Assembly (NCBI RefSeq): GCF_013114825.1
Contig: NZ_JAAVLX010000002.1
Location: 496,001-560,000, forward strand
Source of the DNA: Bradyrhizobium australiense
GTDB taxonomy: Bacteria; Pseudomonadota; Alphaproteobacteria; Rhizobiales; Xanthobacteraceae
Length of the DNA stretch: 64,000 bases
Direction of reading: 5' to 3'
Shown: piece by piece, positions 1 through 8,788 of the stretch
How positions within the stretch are numbered: position 1 is the stretch's first letter
How the letters are laid out: the number at the start of each line of letters is the position of its first letter
The notes under the pieces: generated by a model
Told to the model about the DNA's origin: nothing
Seen by the model: the letters and a program-made list of their open reading frames with translations, nothing else
The model's database searches: none
Program-made: the position numbers and the translations under genes

Positions 1-255
1 GGCAGAGATCCTGCCACTCCAGCGCCGCAATCTTGGCATGCCAGGTCCCGCGAACAATATGGCGATCGTAGCCAGTCTTCGTCCCTGCAGACAGCGGCCG
101 GGCTTGTTTGGGCTACCCTCCACGATCCCCTAGCCGGATAGGCGAGGGACTGCTTCGCACCAGCCAGGTGCTGCTGCCGACCGTTGTAGTGATGACCCTT
201 TTCTTTGCGGCGTAAAACTTTCAAGTTTTGCTACCCTCGTTGGCATCGCACGTTC
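1..255. other. No intact gene; edge of a decayed region
   Basis: I see no complete gene here. On the minus strand one frame stays open from about position 108 to the left edge and reads like protein (it includes GTKTGYDRHIVRG), but it has no start codon and I do not recognise it. It could be a fragment of a gene that continues left of the window. Confidence 0.3.
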
Positions 256-548
256 TTAGCGGAGGCAGCATCCGTGATCGAAGATTGCATTCTGCGCATA
301 ACCGGTCGTGAATAGAACTTTCAAGGCTGGGCGGAACGCTTTCGCCTGCGTGGCAACCTGCGCGCCCGTCATGCCGTCCGGCAGAACCACATCGATTAGA
401 AGCAAATCCCCCGCGGCTGACGCTCGATAATTCTTAAGGCAGACGGGCCGTCATGCTCCTCAAGCACCAGATAGCCGAGCTCGCGCAAGCTCTCGACGGA
501 GTACGTTCTCACGTCCTGGTCGTCTTCCACGACGAGGATGCACACTTC
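256..548 (-). pseudogene. Response-regulator receiver domain remnant (frameshifted)
   Basis: Read on the minus strand from 548, the frame gives ILVVEDDQDVRTYSVESLRE and continues as a typical CheY-like receiver domain with its acidic pocket (EDD). It hits a stop after an ERQPR stretch. The next frame carries on with LLLIDVVLPDGMTGAQ (phospho-acceptor Asp in IDVVLPDG) and KVLFTTGYAQNA, then stops at 256. The two halves join into one receiver domain of the kind found at the C-terminus of rhizobial hybrid histidine kinases. There is no start codon, no kinase part and at least one frameshift, so this is a dead fragment. Confidence 0.75.
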
Positions 549-1093
549 CGATAGTTAGCGCTCGAACCGCTTCCATCAGAACTATAAAATCGTAGAGGAT
601 CGCTTCGGCGTGCAAAATCGCAGATTTGATGGCGGGGGGCGACTCGACCCCCCGACATCATTCTTCTATTCACGTGATCGGCAGAACTCTTCGACATAGA
701 TCGAACACTGAGCGCTGCCGGCCATGAGCAAGAATAGCTCTCAAGTCGCGCGTCGGCGCCCTACCCTCGCGGCCCGCTCCTCCAACGCGTCTCTAAACTT
801 GCGCGGGTCTCACACACCCCAAAAAGCGACGATCCGCACTCGCTCTGATGGATTTCTCTGGATCTCCCGTGCACACATTGTGCAGACGCCGCCTTCTAAC
901 CACTTGAAAGAGTTGAACCGCAGATGTTTGCGACCGAGTATTAGACTGTGGGATGACTACTAAGCTCGAAATTCCGGTGTCACAAACGCGCAAACCCTAT
1001 AAAGTACGGGTTGTTGCCCGATCCATCATGGTCCAATTTGAGCTGGTCTCAGCCAAACAGCAACAACCGAGTCACGCTTAATAAGGATTCCAA
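549..1093. other. Intergenic region without a supported gene
   Basis: Short open frames exist on both strands (for example 724-963 plus) but lack ribosome binding sites and family resemblance. The one structured element is the palindromic repeat at 847-917, listed separately. Confidence 0.5.
847..917. repeat. Dispersed repeat R1, copy 1, with central palindrome
   Basis: This 71-base stretch resembles 13546-13616 in the same orientation. Both begin GATGGATTT, contain GGAT-TCCCG, then a dyad, then CTTGAAA near the end. In this copy the dyad is TGCACA-CAT-TGTGCA at 870-884, a perfect inverted repeat. Each copy lies beyond the 3' end of a TRAP-associated gene block. It could be a protein binding site or the remnant of a duplicated sequence. 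Confidence 0.5.
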
Positions 1094-1133
1094 CTAGACG
1101 CCTGATCCCGGAATATTCTCGCGAAAAATGATT

Positions 1134-2147
1134 TCACTGCGCGGTGTCGATGCCGTGCATGGCGCTTCGGCCGGCGCGCAGGTTATCGAAGATGCCGACG
1201 CAGCTCATCATCGTATGGAGCTGATTTTGGGTGATGACCGCGTCCATGGTGCCGTCGATCAGGAGGCTGCGCGTGTCCGACGTCAGACCGTGCCCGACGA
1301 ACACGGTCTCTTGCGCGCGGTTCACCTCCTTCAGAGCCCGCCCGACGCCATCGGCCGCACCGCCGATGTTGTAAATCCCCGCAAGATCCCGGTGCCGAGC
1401 GAGCAGCATGCGCGTCTGGCGATAATTCCTGTCGGCGTCATCATGTCCTTCACGCAGGCCTACGACCTTGACGAGGGGAAACAGCTCCTCAAAGACGTGC
1501 AGGAAGCCCATCTCACGCTCTTCATGGGCACGGTAGCTCAGGCTGCCTGCGATCATGGCCACCTTCGCAGGCCGCGCTCCCACAAACCGCGCGATCAGGT
1601 AGCCGGCCGTTCGTCCGGCCGATCGGTTGTCCAGGCCGAGATAGGCGACCCGGCGCGCATTGAGAATATCCGAGATCACGGTGACCGTCGGCACACCACG
1701 CTCGGCGAGCATATCGACGGTCTCGCGAACGGCAGGATGTTCCAGCGCCATGAAGGCGATGCCGTCAACCCTGTCGCGGTATTGCCAGAGCCGCTGCGCC
1801 AGCAGTTCGGCGTTGAAGCTCTTGATGTAATCGACCTGGCAACGAACGTTGAACGGCGCAAGGCGCGCCTCCGAGTGAGCGATCAACTGCCCTAGCGTCG
1901 CGAGAAAGCGGTTGGTGCCCGCCGGCAGCAGGAACAGAAGCCGCATCGGCTTTGGCTTCATGGCCGCCAGCAAGTTCTCGGCGGGCATGTAGTTCAACTC
2001 GGACGCAGCGGCGAGCACGCGCTGCTGCGTGATCGGTCGTACGCCGGGCCTGCGGTTGAGCACACGGTCAACGGTTGCGGTGGACACGCCGGCACGGCGT
2101 GCCACGTCGACAATGCGGCTCAGCGGCGACGCTGGGTGCTCGTTCAT
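1134..2147 (-). CDS. LacI-family transcriptional regulator (3' end frameshifted)
   Basis: The N-terminus has the LacI helix-turn-helix and hinge helix (IVDVARRAGVSTATVDRVLN, residues about 12-31), followed by a periplasmic-binding-protein-like effector domain (LLFLLPAGTNRF, then IYNIGGAADGVGRAL). Such proteins repress sugar catabolic genes and are released by the sugar. It is divergent from the TRAP/RLP operon and is its likely regulator. The reading frame stops after GIDTAQ, but the neighbouring frame continues RSEIIFRENIP and stops at 1094, which is the usual LacI-family C-terminus. A 1-2 base lesion near 1140 therefore removes about 15 residues. The truncated protein may still fold, since only the last strand of the effector domain is affected. 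Confidence 0.85.
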   Translation of the reverse strand: MNEHPASPLSRIVDVARRAGVSTATVDRVLNRRPGVRPITQQRVLAAASELNYMPAENLLAAMKPKPMRLLFLLPAGTNRFLATLGQLIAHSEARLAPFNVRCQVDYIKSFNAELLAQRLWQYRDRVDGIAFMALEHPAVRETVDMLAERGVPTVTVISDILNARRVAYLGLDNRSAGRTAGYLIARFVGARPAKVAMIAGSLSYRAHEEREMGFLHVFEELFPLVKVVGLREGHDDADRNYRQTRMLLARHRDLAGIYNIGGAADGVGRALKEVNRAQETVFVGHGLTSDTRSLLIDGTMDAVITQNQLHTMMSCVGIFDNLRAGRSAMHGIDTAQ

Positions 2148-2168
2148 CTCACGCTTCTGGGTTCGAAT

Positions 2169-2263
2169 ACATCAAAAACCATCATTTTAGCTGTTTGACA
2201 CCCTGATCCCTGCTTGTGATTTTCGCGCCAGACTACCTGCAAGCCATCAATTGACATCAAAAA
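2169..2263. promoter_or_regulatory. Divergent LacI/TRAP promoter region
   Basis: The 134 bases between the LacI gene and the TRAP binding protein gene hold the sequence ACATCAAAAA twice, at 2169-2178 and 2254-2263. The second copy sits just before the ribosome binding site (GGAGGAAG). These repeats are candidates for regulator contact, but no clean LacI palindrome stands out, so this is tentative. Confidence 0.3.
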
Positions 2264-2281
2264 GGTTACCGGAGGAAGCCC

Positions 2282-3298
2282 ATGATCCTGTCTCGTCGGC
2301 GCGCCCTGCAAGCCCTGTCGGCTCTTCCCGCAGCGGGTCTCATCGGCGCCATGCCGCGCGTCGCGCGCGCCGCCGAATTCTCGCTGAAATACGGCAACAA
2401 CCTGCCGCTCACTCATCCGCTCAACATCCGGGCGCAGGAAGCCGCCGAACGGATCGCCAAGGAAACCGGCGGCCGCGTCGAGATCGCCATCTTTCCCAAC
2501 AACCAGCTTGGCGGCGACACCGACATGCTGGCGCAGGTGCGCAGCGGCGCAATCACCTTCTTCACACCATCGGCGCTTGTCGCCGCGACGCTGGTGCCGG
2601 TCGCCGCGATCAATGCAGTGGGCTTTGCCTTTGCCGACTACGACCAGGTCTGGAAGGCGATGGACGGCTCGCTTGGCGCGCATGTCCGCGTCGCGATGGC
2701 CAAGGTCGGCCTCCATGCCTTCGAGAAGATGTGGGACAACGGCTTTCGCCAGATTACGAGCGGCGCCAAACCGATCGAGAGCGCCAAAGATATCGACGGG
2801 CTGAAGATTCGTGTGCCGGTGAGCCCGCTCAGCATCTCCATGTTCAAGGCGCTCGCGGCATCGCCGGCTAGCCTGCAATTCAGCGAGGTCTATTCGTCGC
2901 TGCAGACCCGTATCGTCGATGCGCAGGAAAATCCGCTGCCGATCATTCAGGTCGCCAAGCTCTATGAGGTGCAGAAGTACTGCGCCATCAGCAATCATAT
3001 CTGGGACGGCTTCTGGTTCATCGCCAACGGCCGCGCCTGGCAGGCCTTGCCGGCCGACCTCAAGACCATCATCGCCAACGCCATCAATGATGCCGGCCTG
3101 AAGCAACGCGAGGACATCAAGGCGTTCAATGCGACAGTGCAATCGGACCTGCAGGCCAAGGGGCTGACCTTCACCAAACCGGCGCCGGACAGCTTCCGCG
3201 CCAAGCTGCGCGAGGCCGGTTTCTACGGCGAATGGAAGACCCGCTTCGGCGAGGAGGCTTGGGGCTTGCTCGAAACCGCCGTCGGCAAGCTGGCCTGA
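2282..3298 (+). CDS. TRAP transporter solute-binding protein (DctP family)
   Basis: This 338-residue protein has an arginine-rich signal peptide (SRRRALQALSALPAAG, cleavage near ARAAEF), possibly Tat-type. The mature part follows the DctP/TAXI-independent TRAP pattern: YGNNLPLTHPLNIRAQEAAE, FPNNQLGGDTDML, and GLKIRVPVSPL with the carboxylate-binding Arg. It would capture an organic acid or sugar acid in the periplasm and hand it to the fused permease 7 bases downstream. The start is set by GGAGGAAGCCC before ATG. A close paralogue is encoded at 15737-16762. The ligand cannot be read from sequence; the operon partners suggest a sugar acid. Confidence 0.93.
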   Translation: MILSRRRALQALSALPAAGLIGAMPRVARAAEFSLKYGNNLPLTHPLNIRAQEAAERIAKETGGRVEIAIFPNNQLGGDTDMLAQVRSGAITFFTPSALVAATLVPVAAINAVGFAFADYDQVWKAMDGSLGAHVRVAMAKVGLHAFEKMWDNGFRQITSGAKPIESAKDIDGLKIRVPVSPLSISMFKALAASPASLQFSEVYSSLQTRIVDAQENPLPIIQVAKLYEVQKYCAISNHIWDGFWFIANGRAWQALPADLKTIIANAINDAGLKQREDIKAFNATVQSDLQAKGLTFTKPAPDSFRAKLREAGFYGEWKTRFGEEAWGLLETAVGKLA

Positions 3299-3305
3299 GC
3301 ATGCG

Positions 3306-5213
3306 ATGACGATCGCCGAGCATCCGGTGAGCGGCTATTTGGAGGCCGGGCGTGGCCCCGCCTCTACATCGACGCGCGGTCTCGCGCGAGCGTTTGCCGC
3401 CCTCGATCGCGGGCTGTGCGCAGCGGTCGAAACCGCCGCCGCCGGCCTCGTCGTGATCGAGATCATCATTCTGCTCGCCGGCGTCATCAGCCGCTATGTC
3501 TTCCGCAGTCCGCTGGTCTGGTCCGACGAGTTGGCCTCCATCCTGTTTCTCTGGCTCTCCATGCTCGGCGCCGTGATCGCGCTGCGCCGCGGCGAGCACA
3601 TGCGGATGACCGGGCTCATGCGTTATCTCGGTCAGCGCGCACGGGCCTTTTTCGAGGTGATGGCGACGACGGCACCGCTCGCATTGCTGGCATTGATCCT
3701 CTATCCTGCATTCGACTATGCGATCGAGGAGCGCTTCATCGTGACTCCTGCGCTCGAGATCAGCAACGCCTGGCGCGCTGCGGCAATTCCTACGGGCTTG
3801 GTGTTGATGACCATCACCGCCACGATCGGTCTGGCGCGCCGTCATCGCGCCCCGCTCATCCTCGCAGGTATTATCGCTACGGTGGGTATCGTCGCTGCAT
3901 TCTGGCTGGCCGGACCAGCGCTGCAGCCGCTCGGCCGCTATAATCTTATCATCTTCTTTGTCGGCATGGTGGGGGCCAACGTGTTCGCAGGCGTACCGAT
4001 CGCTTTCTCCTTTGCGCTGGCAACCTTCGGCTATCTCGCACTGACAACGACCACGCCGATGATGGTGATCGTCGGCCGGCTCGACGAAGGCATGTCCCAC
4101 CTCATCCTGCTCGCGGTGCCGCTGTTCATCTTCCTGGGCACGCTGATCGAAATGACCGGAATGGCCCGCGCCATGATCCAGTTCCTGGCGAGCCTGCTCG
4201 GCCATGTCAGAGGCGGCCTGTCCTACGTTCTCATCGGTGCCATGTATCTGGTGTCTGGCATTTCAGGATCGAAGATCGCCGACATGGCCGCGATCTCGCC
4301 GGTGCTGCTGCCGGAAATGCAGCGGCGCGGTGCCAAGCCCGGCGATCTAGTGGCCTTGCTCGCCGCCACGGGCGCGCAGACGGAAACCATTCCACCCAGC
4401 ATTGTGCTGATCACCATCGGCTCGGTGACCGGTATCTCTATTGCCGCGCTCTTCACCGGCGGCCTGTTGCCGGCGCTGGTTGTCGGCGCCGCGCTCTGCG
4501 TGGTGGTGTGGCGACGCTACCGGCATGAGGATCTCAGTAACGTGCGGCGGCATTCAATGCGCGAGATCGCGAAACTGGCGCTGCCCGCCCTGCCCGCGAT
4601 CCTGCTACCGTTCGTGATCCGCACGTCAGTCGTCGAGGGCGTCGCCACGGCGACGGAGGTCTCGACCATCGGGATTGTCTACGCGGCGCTGATGGGGCTC
4701 CTGGCCTATCGCCAGTTTCCCTGGAGACGCCTCAAGCCGATGCTGGTCGAGACCGCTTCGCTGACCGGCGCCATCATCTTCATCGTCGGCAGCGCCACCG
4801 CGATGGCATGGGGCCTGACGCAATCCGGCTTTTCACAACAACTGGCGCAGGCGATGGCGGCGATTCCGGGCGGCGCCTATGGCTTCCTCGCAATCTCGAT
4901 TCCCGCCTTCGTGATCCTCGGCAGCGTGCTGGAAGGCATTCCGGCGATCGTCCTGTTCGGGCCGCTGCTGTTTCCGATCGCCAAGCAGGCCGGCGTGCAC
5001 GAGGTGCACTACGCCATGGTGGTCATCTTCGCCATGGGCATCGGCTTGTTCTCGCCGCCCTTCGGCGTTGGCTATTACGGAGCCTGCGCCATCAGCAAGA
5101 TATCGCCGGATGAGGGTCTAAAGCACATCTGGGGCTATGTCGTCGCACTGTTTGTCGGGCTCGTCATTGTCGCCGCAGTGCCGTGGCTGTCGACCGGTTT
5201 CCTCAAATTCTGA
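3306..5213 (+). CDS. TRAP transporter fused DctQ-DctM permease
   Basis: The 635-residue protein joins the small four-helix DctQ subunit (about residues 30-180, with YVFRSPLVWSDELASILFLW) to the large DctM subunit (about 210-635, with GVPIAFSFALATFGYL and GAMYLVSGISGSKIADMAAI). Together they form a sodium-driven high-affinity importer using the binding protein encoded just upstream. QM fusions are common in TRAP systems. It starts 7 bases after the binding-protein stop, so the two are co-translated. It is strongly similar along its whole length to the permease at 13848-15731, down to VETASLTGAI and VLEGIPAIVLFGPLLFPIA, which points to duplication of a TRAP cassette. Confidence 0.95.
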   Translation: MTIAEHPVSGYLEAGRGPASTSTRGLARAFAALDRGLCAAVETAAAGLVVIEIIILLAGVISRYVFRSPLVWSDELASILFLWLSMLGAVIALRRGEHMRMTGLMRYLGQRARAFFEVMATTAPLALLALILYPAFDYAIEERFIVTPALEISNAWRAAAIPTGLVLMTITATIGLARRHRAPLILAGIIATVGIVAAFWLAGPALQPLGRYNLIIFFVGMVGANVFAGVPIAFSFALATFGYLALTTTTPMMVIVGRLDEGMSHLILLAVPLFIFLGTLIEMTGMARAMIQFLASLLGHVRGGLSYVLIGAMYLVSGISGSKIADMAAISPVLLPEMQRRGAKPGDLVALLAATGAQTETIPPSIVLITIGSVTGISIAALFTGGLLPALVVGAALCVVVWRRYRHEDLSNVRRHSMREIAKLALPALPAILLPFVIRTSVVEGVATATEVSTIGIVYAALMGLLAYRQFPWRRLKPMLVETASLTGAIIFIVGSATAMAWGLTQSGFSQQLAQAMAAIPGGAYGFLAISIPAFVILGSVLEGIPAIVLFGPLLFPIAKQAGVHEVHYAMVVIFAMGIGLFSPPFGVGYYGACAISKISPDEGLKHIWGYVVALFVGLVIVAAVPWLSTGFLKF

Positions 5214-5231
5214 ACCAACGGGAATGCAAGC

Positions 5232-5771
5232 ATGAGCCGCTTTTTTGGCGAGATCCGGCAGGCCGGCTACGTCGTGAACGACATCGAAAAGGCGATGGAT
5301 TACTGGAGCCGCGAACTCGGGATCGGGCCGTAGTTCTACAATCCGCGCGTGCCGATCGTGAACTATCGCTATCGCGGCGAAGCTTATGAGCCACACAATT
5401 CGGTCGCGCTGGCGAATTCCGGACCGCTGCAGATGGAATTGATCCAGATCCGCAACGATGCGCCATCGATGTATGCTGATTTCCTCAATGGGGGGCATAC
5501 CGGATTGCAGCATGTCGCCTACTGGACTGAAGACTACGACGCCGACCTGGCCCGTCTCGAAGGTCAGGGTTTCCGACCCGTGATGAGCGGCGAAGTCGGT
5601 CCGCGCGGCCGCTTCGTCTATTTCGATACCGAATATCATCCCGGCACGGTGATCGAATTGTCGGAGGTCGCCGGCCCCAAGGGCAAGATGTTCGATCTGA
5701 TCCGCGAGGCGGCGCGAGGCTGGGATGGGAGCGATCCCGTGCGCCCCTTTCCCGATCTCAGCAAGCTCTAG
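5232..5771 (+). pseudogene. VOC/glyoxalase-family protein interrupted by an in-frame TAG
   Basis: From the ATG at 5232 the frame reads MSRFFGEIRQAGYVVNDIEK and reaches WSRELGIGP before a TAG at 5331-5333. The same frame continues without shift into FYNPRVPIVNYRYRG and a complete vicinal-oxygen-chelate fold (HTGLQHVAYWTEDYDADLAR, then YFDTEYHPGTVIELSE). A TGG-to-TAG change would explain it, because related VOC proteins often have an aromatic residue here. VOC enzymes are metal-dependent isomerases, epimerases or lyases; position in the operon suggests handling of the imported sugar acid. An internal ATG at 5349 could give a shortened protein lacking the first beta-alpha unit. Amber readthrough or a sequencing error are alternatives. 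Confidence 0.75.
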
Positions 5772-5786
5772 CGCGGACTTGATCCT

Positions 5787-7001
5787 GTGACAGCGCCCGT
5801 TCGCATCGAAGCGGATTATTTGATCGAGACGCCCTGCGATCCGCGCGCGACCGCAGAAGCCATCGCAGGCGAACAGTCCAGCGGCACCTTCGTCGCCGTG
5901 CCTGGCGAAACGGCTGAGCTCAAGCAACGGGCCGCAGCCCGCGTCGAGAGCATCGAACTGCTTGATCAGATGTCTGCGCCGTCATTGCTGGTGGCACGGC
6001 CGCTCAATCCGGAGGGCCCCTGGCGACGCGCGCGGGTGACGCTGTCCTGGCCGCTCGACAATATCGGCCCGTCTCTCCCTAATCTGGTCACGACGGTGGC
6101 CGGCAATCTCTGGGAATTGCGCCAGCTCACCGGGTTGCGACTGCTCGATCTGCGGCTGCCGCCCGCATTCGCAACCGCTTATGCCGGGCCCAAGTTTGGC
6201 GTTACTGGAACGCGCGAGCTGACCGGCGTGCGCAGCCGTCCGCTGATCGGCACCATCATCAAGCCGAGCGTTGGGCTCAATGCAGCGGAGACGGCAAGTC
6301 TCGTTGCCACTCTTTGCGAGGCCGGCATTGATTTTATCAAGGACGACGAGTTGCAGTCCGATGGACCTTCTTGCCCGTTTGATGAACGCGTGCGCGCGGT
6401 CATGCGTGTGGTGCACGATCATGCTGAACGGACCGGCAAGAAAGTCATGCTCGCGTTCAACCTCACCGGCGAGATCGAGCAGATGCGCCGCCGTCATGAT
6501 TTCGTGCTGGCGCAAGGCGGCAGCTGCGTGATGGCGAGCATCAACTCGGTCGGGCTCGCCGGTATGATCGAACTCGGGCGCCACACCCAGCTTCCAATCC
6601 ATGCCCATCGCAACGGCTGGGGCGCGTTGAGCCGTCATCCGGCGCTCGGCTGGGAGTTTGCGGCCTGGCAAAAAATCTGGCGGCTCGCCGGCGTCGACCA
6701 TATGCATGTCAACGGCATCGGCAACAAGTTCAGCGAGTCCGATGACAGCGTGGTCGCATCCGCTAAAGCCACGCTCACGCCTTTGTTCGAGGAAAGGCCG
6801 TGCGCGGCCATGCCGGTGTTTTCATCGGGCCAGACTGCCGCGCAGGCGCTTCCAACCTATCACGCACTGGGATCAAGCGATCTGATCTTCGCCGCCGGCG
6901 GCGGCATTCTGGCACATCCGGACGGACCTGCCGCTGGGGTAGCCGAACTGCTTGCGGCATGGGACGACGCAATGTTCGGCAAGGCGCCGTACAGCCCATG
7001 A
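5787..7001 (+). CDS. RuBisCO-like protein (form IV RLP), probable sugar-acid phosphate decarboxylase/hydrolase
   Basis: The 404-residue protein has the RuBisCO large-chain fold. Visible equivalents of the spinach residues are K175 in IIKPSVGL (K159), the carbamylation Lys and metal ligands K201/D203/E204 in IDFIKDDE (K185, D187, E188), and H327 and K334 in HVNGIGNKFSES (H307, K314). The second active-site Lys of the KPK motif (K177) is Ser161, and loop 6 is changed, so CO2 fixation is not expected. RLPs paired with DUF1537 kinases include the apionate-pathway enzymes OiaX and OiaT, which decarboxylate or hydrolyse 3-oxo-isoapionate 4-phosphate. The start appears to be GTG, and the stop overlaps the kinase start. 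No apionate lactonase or oxidoisomerase is nearby, so the substrate is open. Confidence 0.9.
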   Translation: MTAPVRIEADYLIETPCDPRATAEAIAGEQSSGTFVAVPGETAELKQRAAARVESIELLDQMSAPSLLVARPLNPEGPWRRARVTLSWPLDNIGPSLPNLVTTVAGNLWELRQLTGLRLLDLRLPPAFATAYAGPKFGVTGTRELTGVRSRPLIGTIIKPSVGLNAAETASLVATLCEAGIDFIKDDELQSDGPSCPFDERVRAVMRVVHDHAERTGKKVMLAFNLTGEIEQMRRRHDFVLAQGGSCVMASINSVGLAGMIELGRHTQLPIHAHRNGWGALSRHPALGWEFAAWQKIWRLAGVDHMHVNGIGNKFSESDDSVVASAKATLTPLFEERPCAAMPVFSSGQTAAQALPTYHALGSSDLIFAAGGGILAHPDGPAAGVAELLAAWDDAMFGKAPYSP

Positions 7002-8368
7002 CACCGTCCTCAGGTCTTCCCGACGGCCCGCTGATCGCATTTTACGGCGACGACTACACCGGGTCGTCGGCCGCGATGGAAGCGCTGACCTTCGCTGGCC
7101 TTCCGACGATTTTGTTCCTGGAGCTTCCAAGTCCGGAGCAACTTGCCACAGCAGTGCAATTCCCCGGCATCGGTATCGCCGGCATCGCGCGCGCGAAAGA
7201 TCCGGCCTGGATGGAGCTCAACCTCCCGCCCGTCTTCGACATGCTCGCCGGCATTGCCGCACCGATTTCGCACTACAAGGTCTGCTCGACCTTCGACTCC
7301 GCACCGCATATTGGCTCGATCGGGCGGGCAATCGATCTCGCGGTGCCGCGTCTTGGCGGTGCGTGGCATCCGCTGCTGGTCGCTTCGCCCACCATGGGCC
7401 GCTACCAGGTGTTCGGCAATCTCTTCGCGACCGTGAACGGCGTCGGCCATCGCCTCGACCGCCATCCGACGATGTCGCGCCATCCGGTGACGCCGATGGA
7501 CGAGGCCGAGGTTGGCCGCCATCTCGCCCGTCAGACCGCGCGGCCGATCGGGCTTGTCGATTTCGTCACCATGGCCAATGGCGAAGCAGACCAGACGTTG
7601 GCACGTCTGCGCGCCGGCGGTGCCGAAATCATCTCGCTCGATGCGCTTGATCAATCGTCTCTGATCGAGGCCGGACGCCTTATGTGGGAAAATCGTGGCG
7701 ATCGGCTGTTGGCGATCGGCTCTCAGGGCGTGGAGCAAGCGCTGGTTGCCTATTGGCAGTCGGTTGGCCTGCTCCCGCACAGCCAGGCCCACATGTCGTT
7801 CTCTCCCGTGCAGCGGATCGCCTGCATCTCCGGTTCGTGTTCGCCCGTCACGGCCACGCAAATTGCCTATGCCGCCGAGAATGGGTTTGAAGTCGTGCGG
7901 CTGGATGCAGCCCGCGCCGTCGACGCGGCCGAATGGACAAAGGAAATATGTCGCGGCGCCGACCGCGGCCTAGCGGCTGTTTCGGCCGGGCGCGATCCGC
8001 TTCTAATCACTGCAAGCGGACCGGACGATCCGGCGATCGGCGCTCTTAAGGCAGCGATCGAAGCCAGTGGAGCAAGCACGGCCGCAACTAACGACCGGAT
8101 CGGCGCCGGACTTGGTCGGGCACTCGATCGCATGCTGCAGACGACCCGCCTGCAGCGTGCGGTGGTCGCCGGCGGCGATACCTCCGGCCACGCGCTCCAG
8201 GCCATGACCGTCTATGCTCTCAGCGCGATCGCGCCGCTGGTTTCGGGGGCGCCGCTTTGCCGTGCCGCATCGGACCGTGAGCATGCAAACATTGAGATCG
8301 CGCTCAAGGGCGGACAGGTCGGCGGCGTCGACCTGTTCTGCCTGGCGAGAGACGGCAAGGCGATTTGA
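6998..8368 (+). CDS. DUF1537-family sugar-acid kinase (OiaK-like)
   Basis: This 456-residue protein has the two-domain DUF1537 layout: the N-terminal sugar-binding domain begins IAFYGDDYTGSSAAMEAL (catalytic-type Asp18/Asp19), and the C-terminal nucleotide-binding domain ends with VVAGGDTSGHALQAM and a GG-rich QVGGVDLF. The family phosphorylates four-carbon acid sugars such as threonate and erythronate, and in OiaK 3-oxo-isoapionate. The ATG overlaps the RLP stop (ATGA at 6998-7001), indicating translational coupling and a shared product-substrate relationship: kinase first, RLP on the phosphorylated product. It is the last gene of the operon. Confidence 0.92.
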   Translation: MTPSSGLPDGPLIAFYGDDYTGSSAAMEALTFAGLPTILFLELPSPEQLATAVQFPGIGIAGIARAKDPAWMELNLPPVFDMLAGIAAPISHYKVCSTFDSAPHIGSIGRAIDLAVPRLGGAWHPLLVASPTMGRYQVFGNLFATVNGVGHRLDRHPTMSRHPVTPMDEAEVGRHLARQTARPIGLVDFVTMANGEADQTLARLRAGGAEIISLDALDQSSLIEAGRLMWENRGDRLLAIGSQGVEQALVAYWQSVGLLPHSQAHMSFSPVQRIACISGSCSPVTATQIAYAAENGFEVVRLDAARAVDAAEWTKEICRGADRGLAAVSAGRDPLLITASGPDDPAIGALKAAIEASGASTAATNDRIGAGLGRALDRMLQTTRLQRAVVAGGDTSGHALQAMTVYALSAIAPLVSGAPLCRAASDREHANIEIALKGGQVGGVDLFCLARDGKAI

Positions 8369-8626
8369 GCGGCTGCCTTCCGCCAGAAGCCGCCGATCGC
8401 CGGAAGACTACTTCTGAGTCCGAAGCAACGTCGCATCTAGACTTCAGTCGATAGTGTCCAATTTGCCTCCGCTGCCGTTTGAGCAAGCTCCGTCCAAATG
8501 ACGGTAGCTCGCGCAAACTCCAAGAAATGACCAACGGTGGTACCTGCCCTCACTGCCTCGCTAGCTTAGTTTTACGTCCAGATCCTTTTTTCTAATTTAT
8601 CGAGAGTTCAAGTCAGGGGATCGCTA
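8369..8626. other. Intergenic region downstream of the kinase
   Basis: No gene is supported. Immediately after the kinase stop there is an inverted repeat GCGGCT...AGCCGC (8369-8393) with a 13-base loop but no T-run, so it is at best a weak termination or RNA-stability element. Confidence 0.4.
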
Positions 8627-8788
8627 ATGAAGATTGACCTTGATGCAGACACAGCACGCTCGGGATCGCATGAGTTCTGGCTGTCCCAGGACAAGCTGCC
8701 GTGCCTTGTGCACGATATCTGCTCAGGCAACGCTGATGACGTTCAGGCGAAGAAGCTTTGCCGTCAGCTGGCACCAACGATATCATGA
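8627..8788 (+). CDS. Possible small protein, 53 aa
   Basis: An ATG at 8627 preceded by CAGGGGA opens a 53-codon frame (MKIDLDADTARSGSHEFWLS at the start, KKLCRQLAPTIS at the end). It is not recognised. Its last 25 bases overlap the 3' end of the phosphoesterase gene on the other strand. The purine-rich leader is its only support; it could be a remnant or chance frame. Confidence 0.25.
   Translation: MKIDLDADTARSGSHEFWLSQDKLPCLVHDICSGNADDVQAKKLCRQLAPTIS

Noticed and set aside
724..963. 79-codon open frame on the plus strand
   Set aside because: No ribosome binding site, Ser/Arg-rich chance composition, and it overlaps the R1 repeat.
5787..7001. A genuine CO2-fixing RuBisCO
   Set aside because: The second Lys of the KPK motif is Ser, loop 6 is altered, there is no small subunit or phosphoribulokinase gene, and the neighbours are sugar-acid genes.
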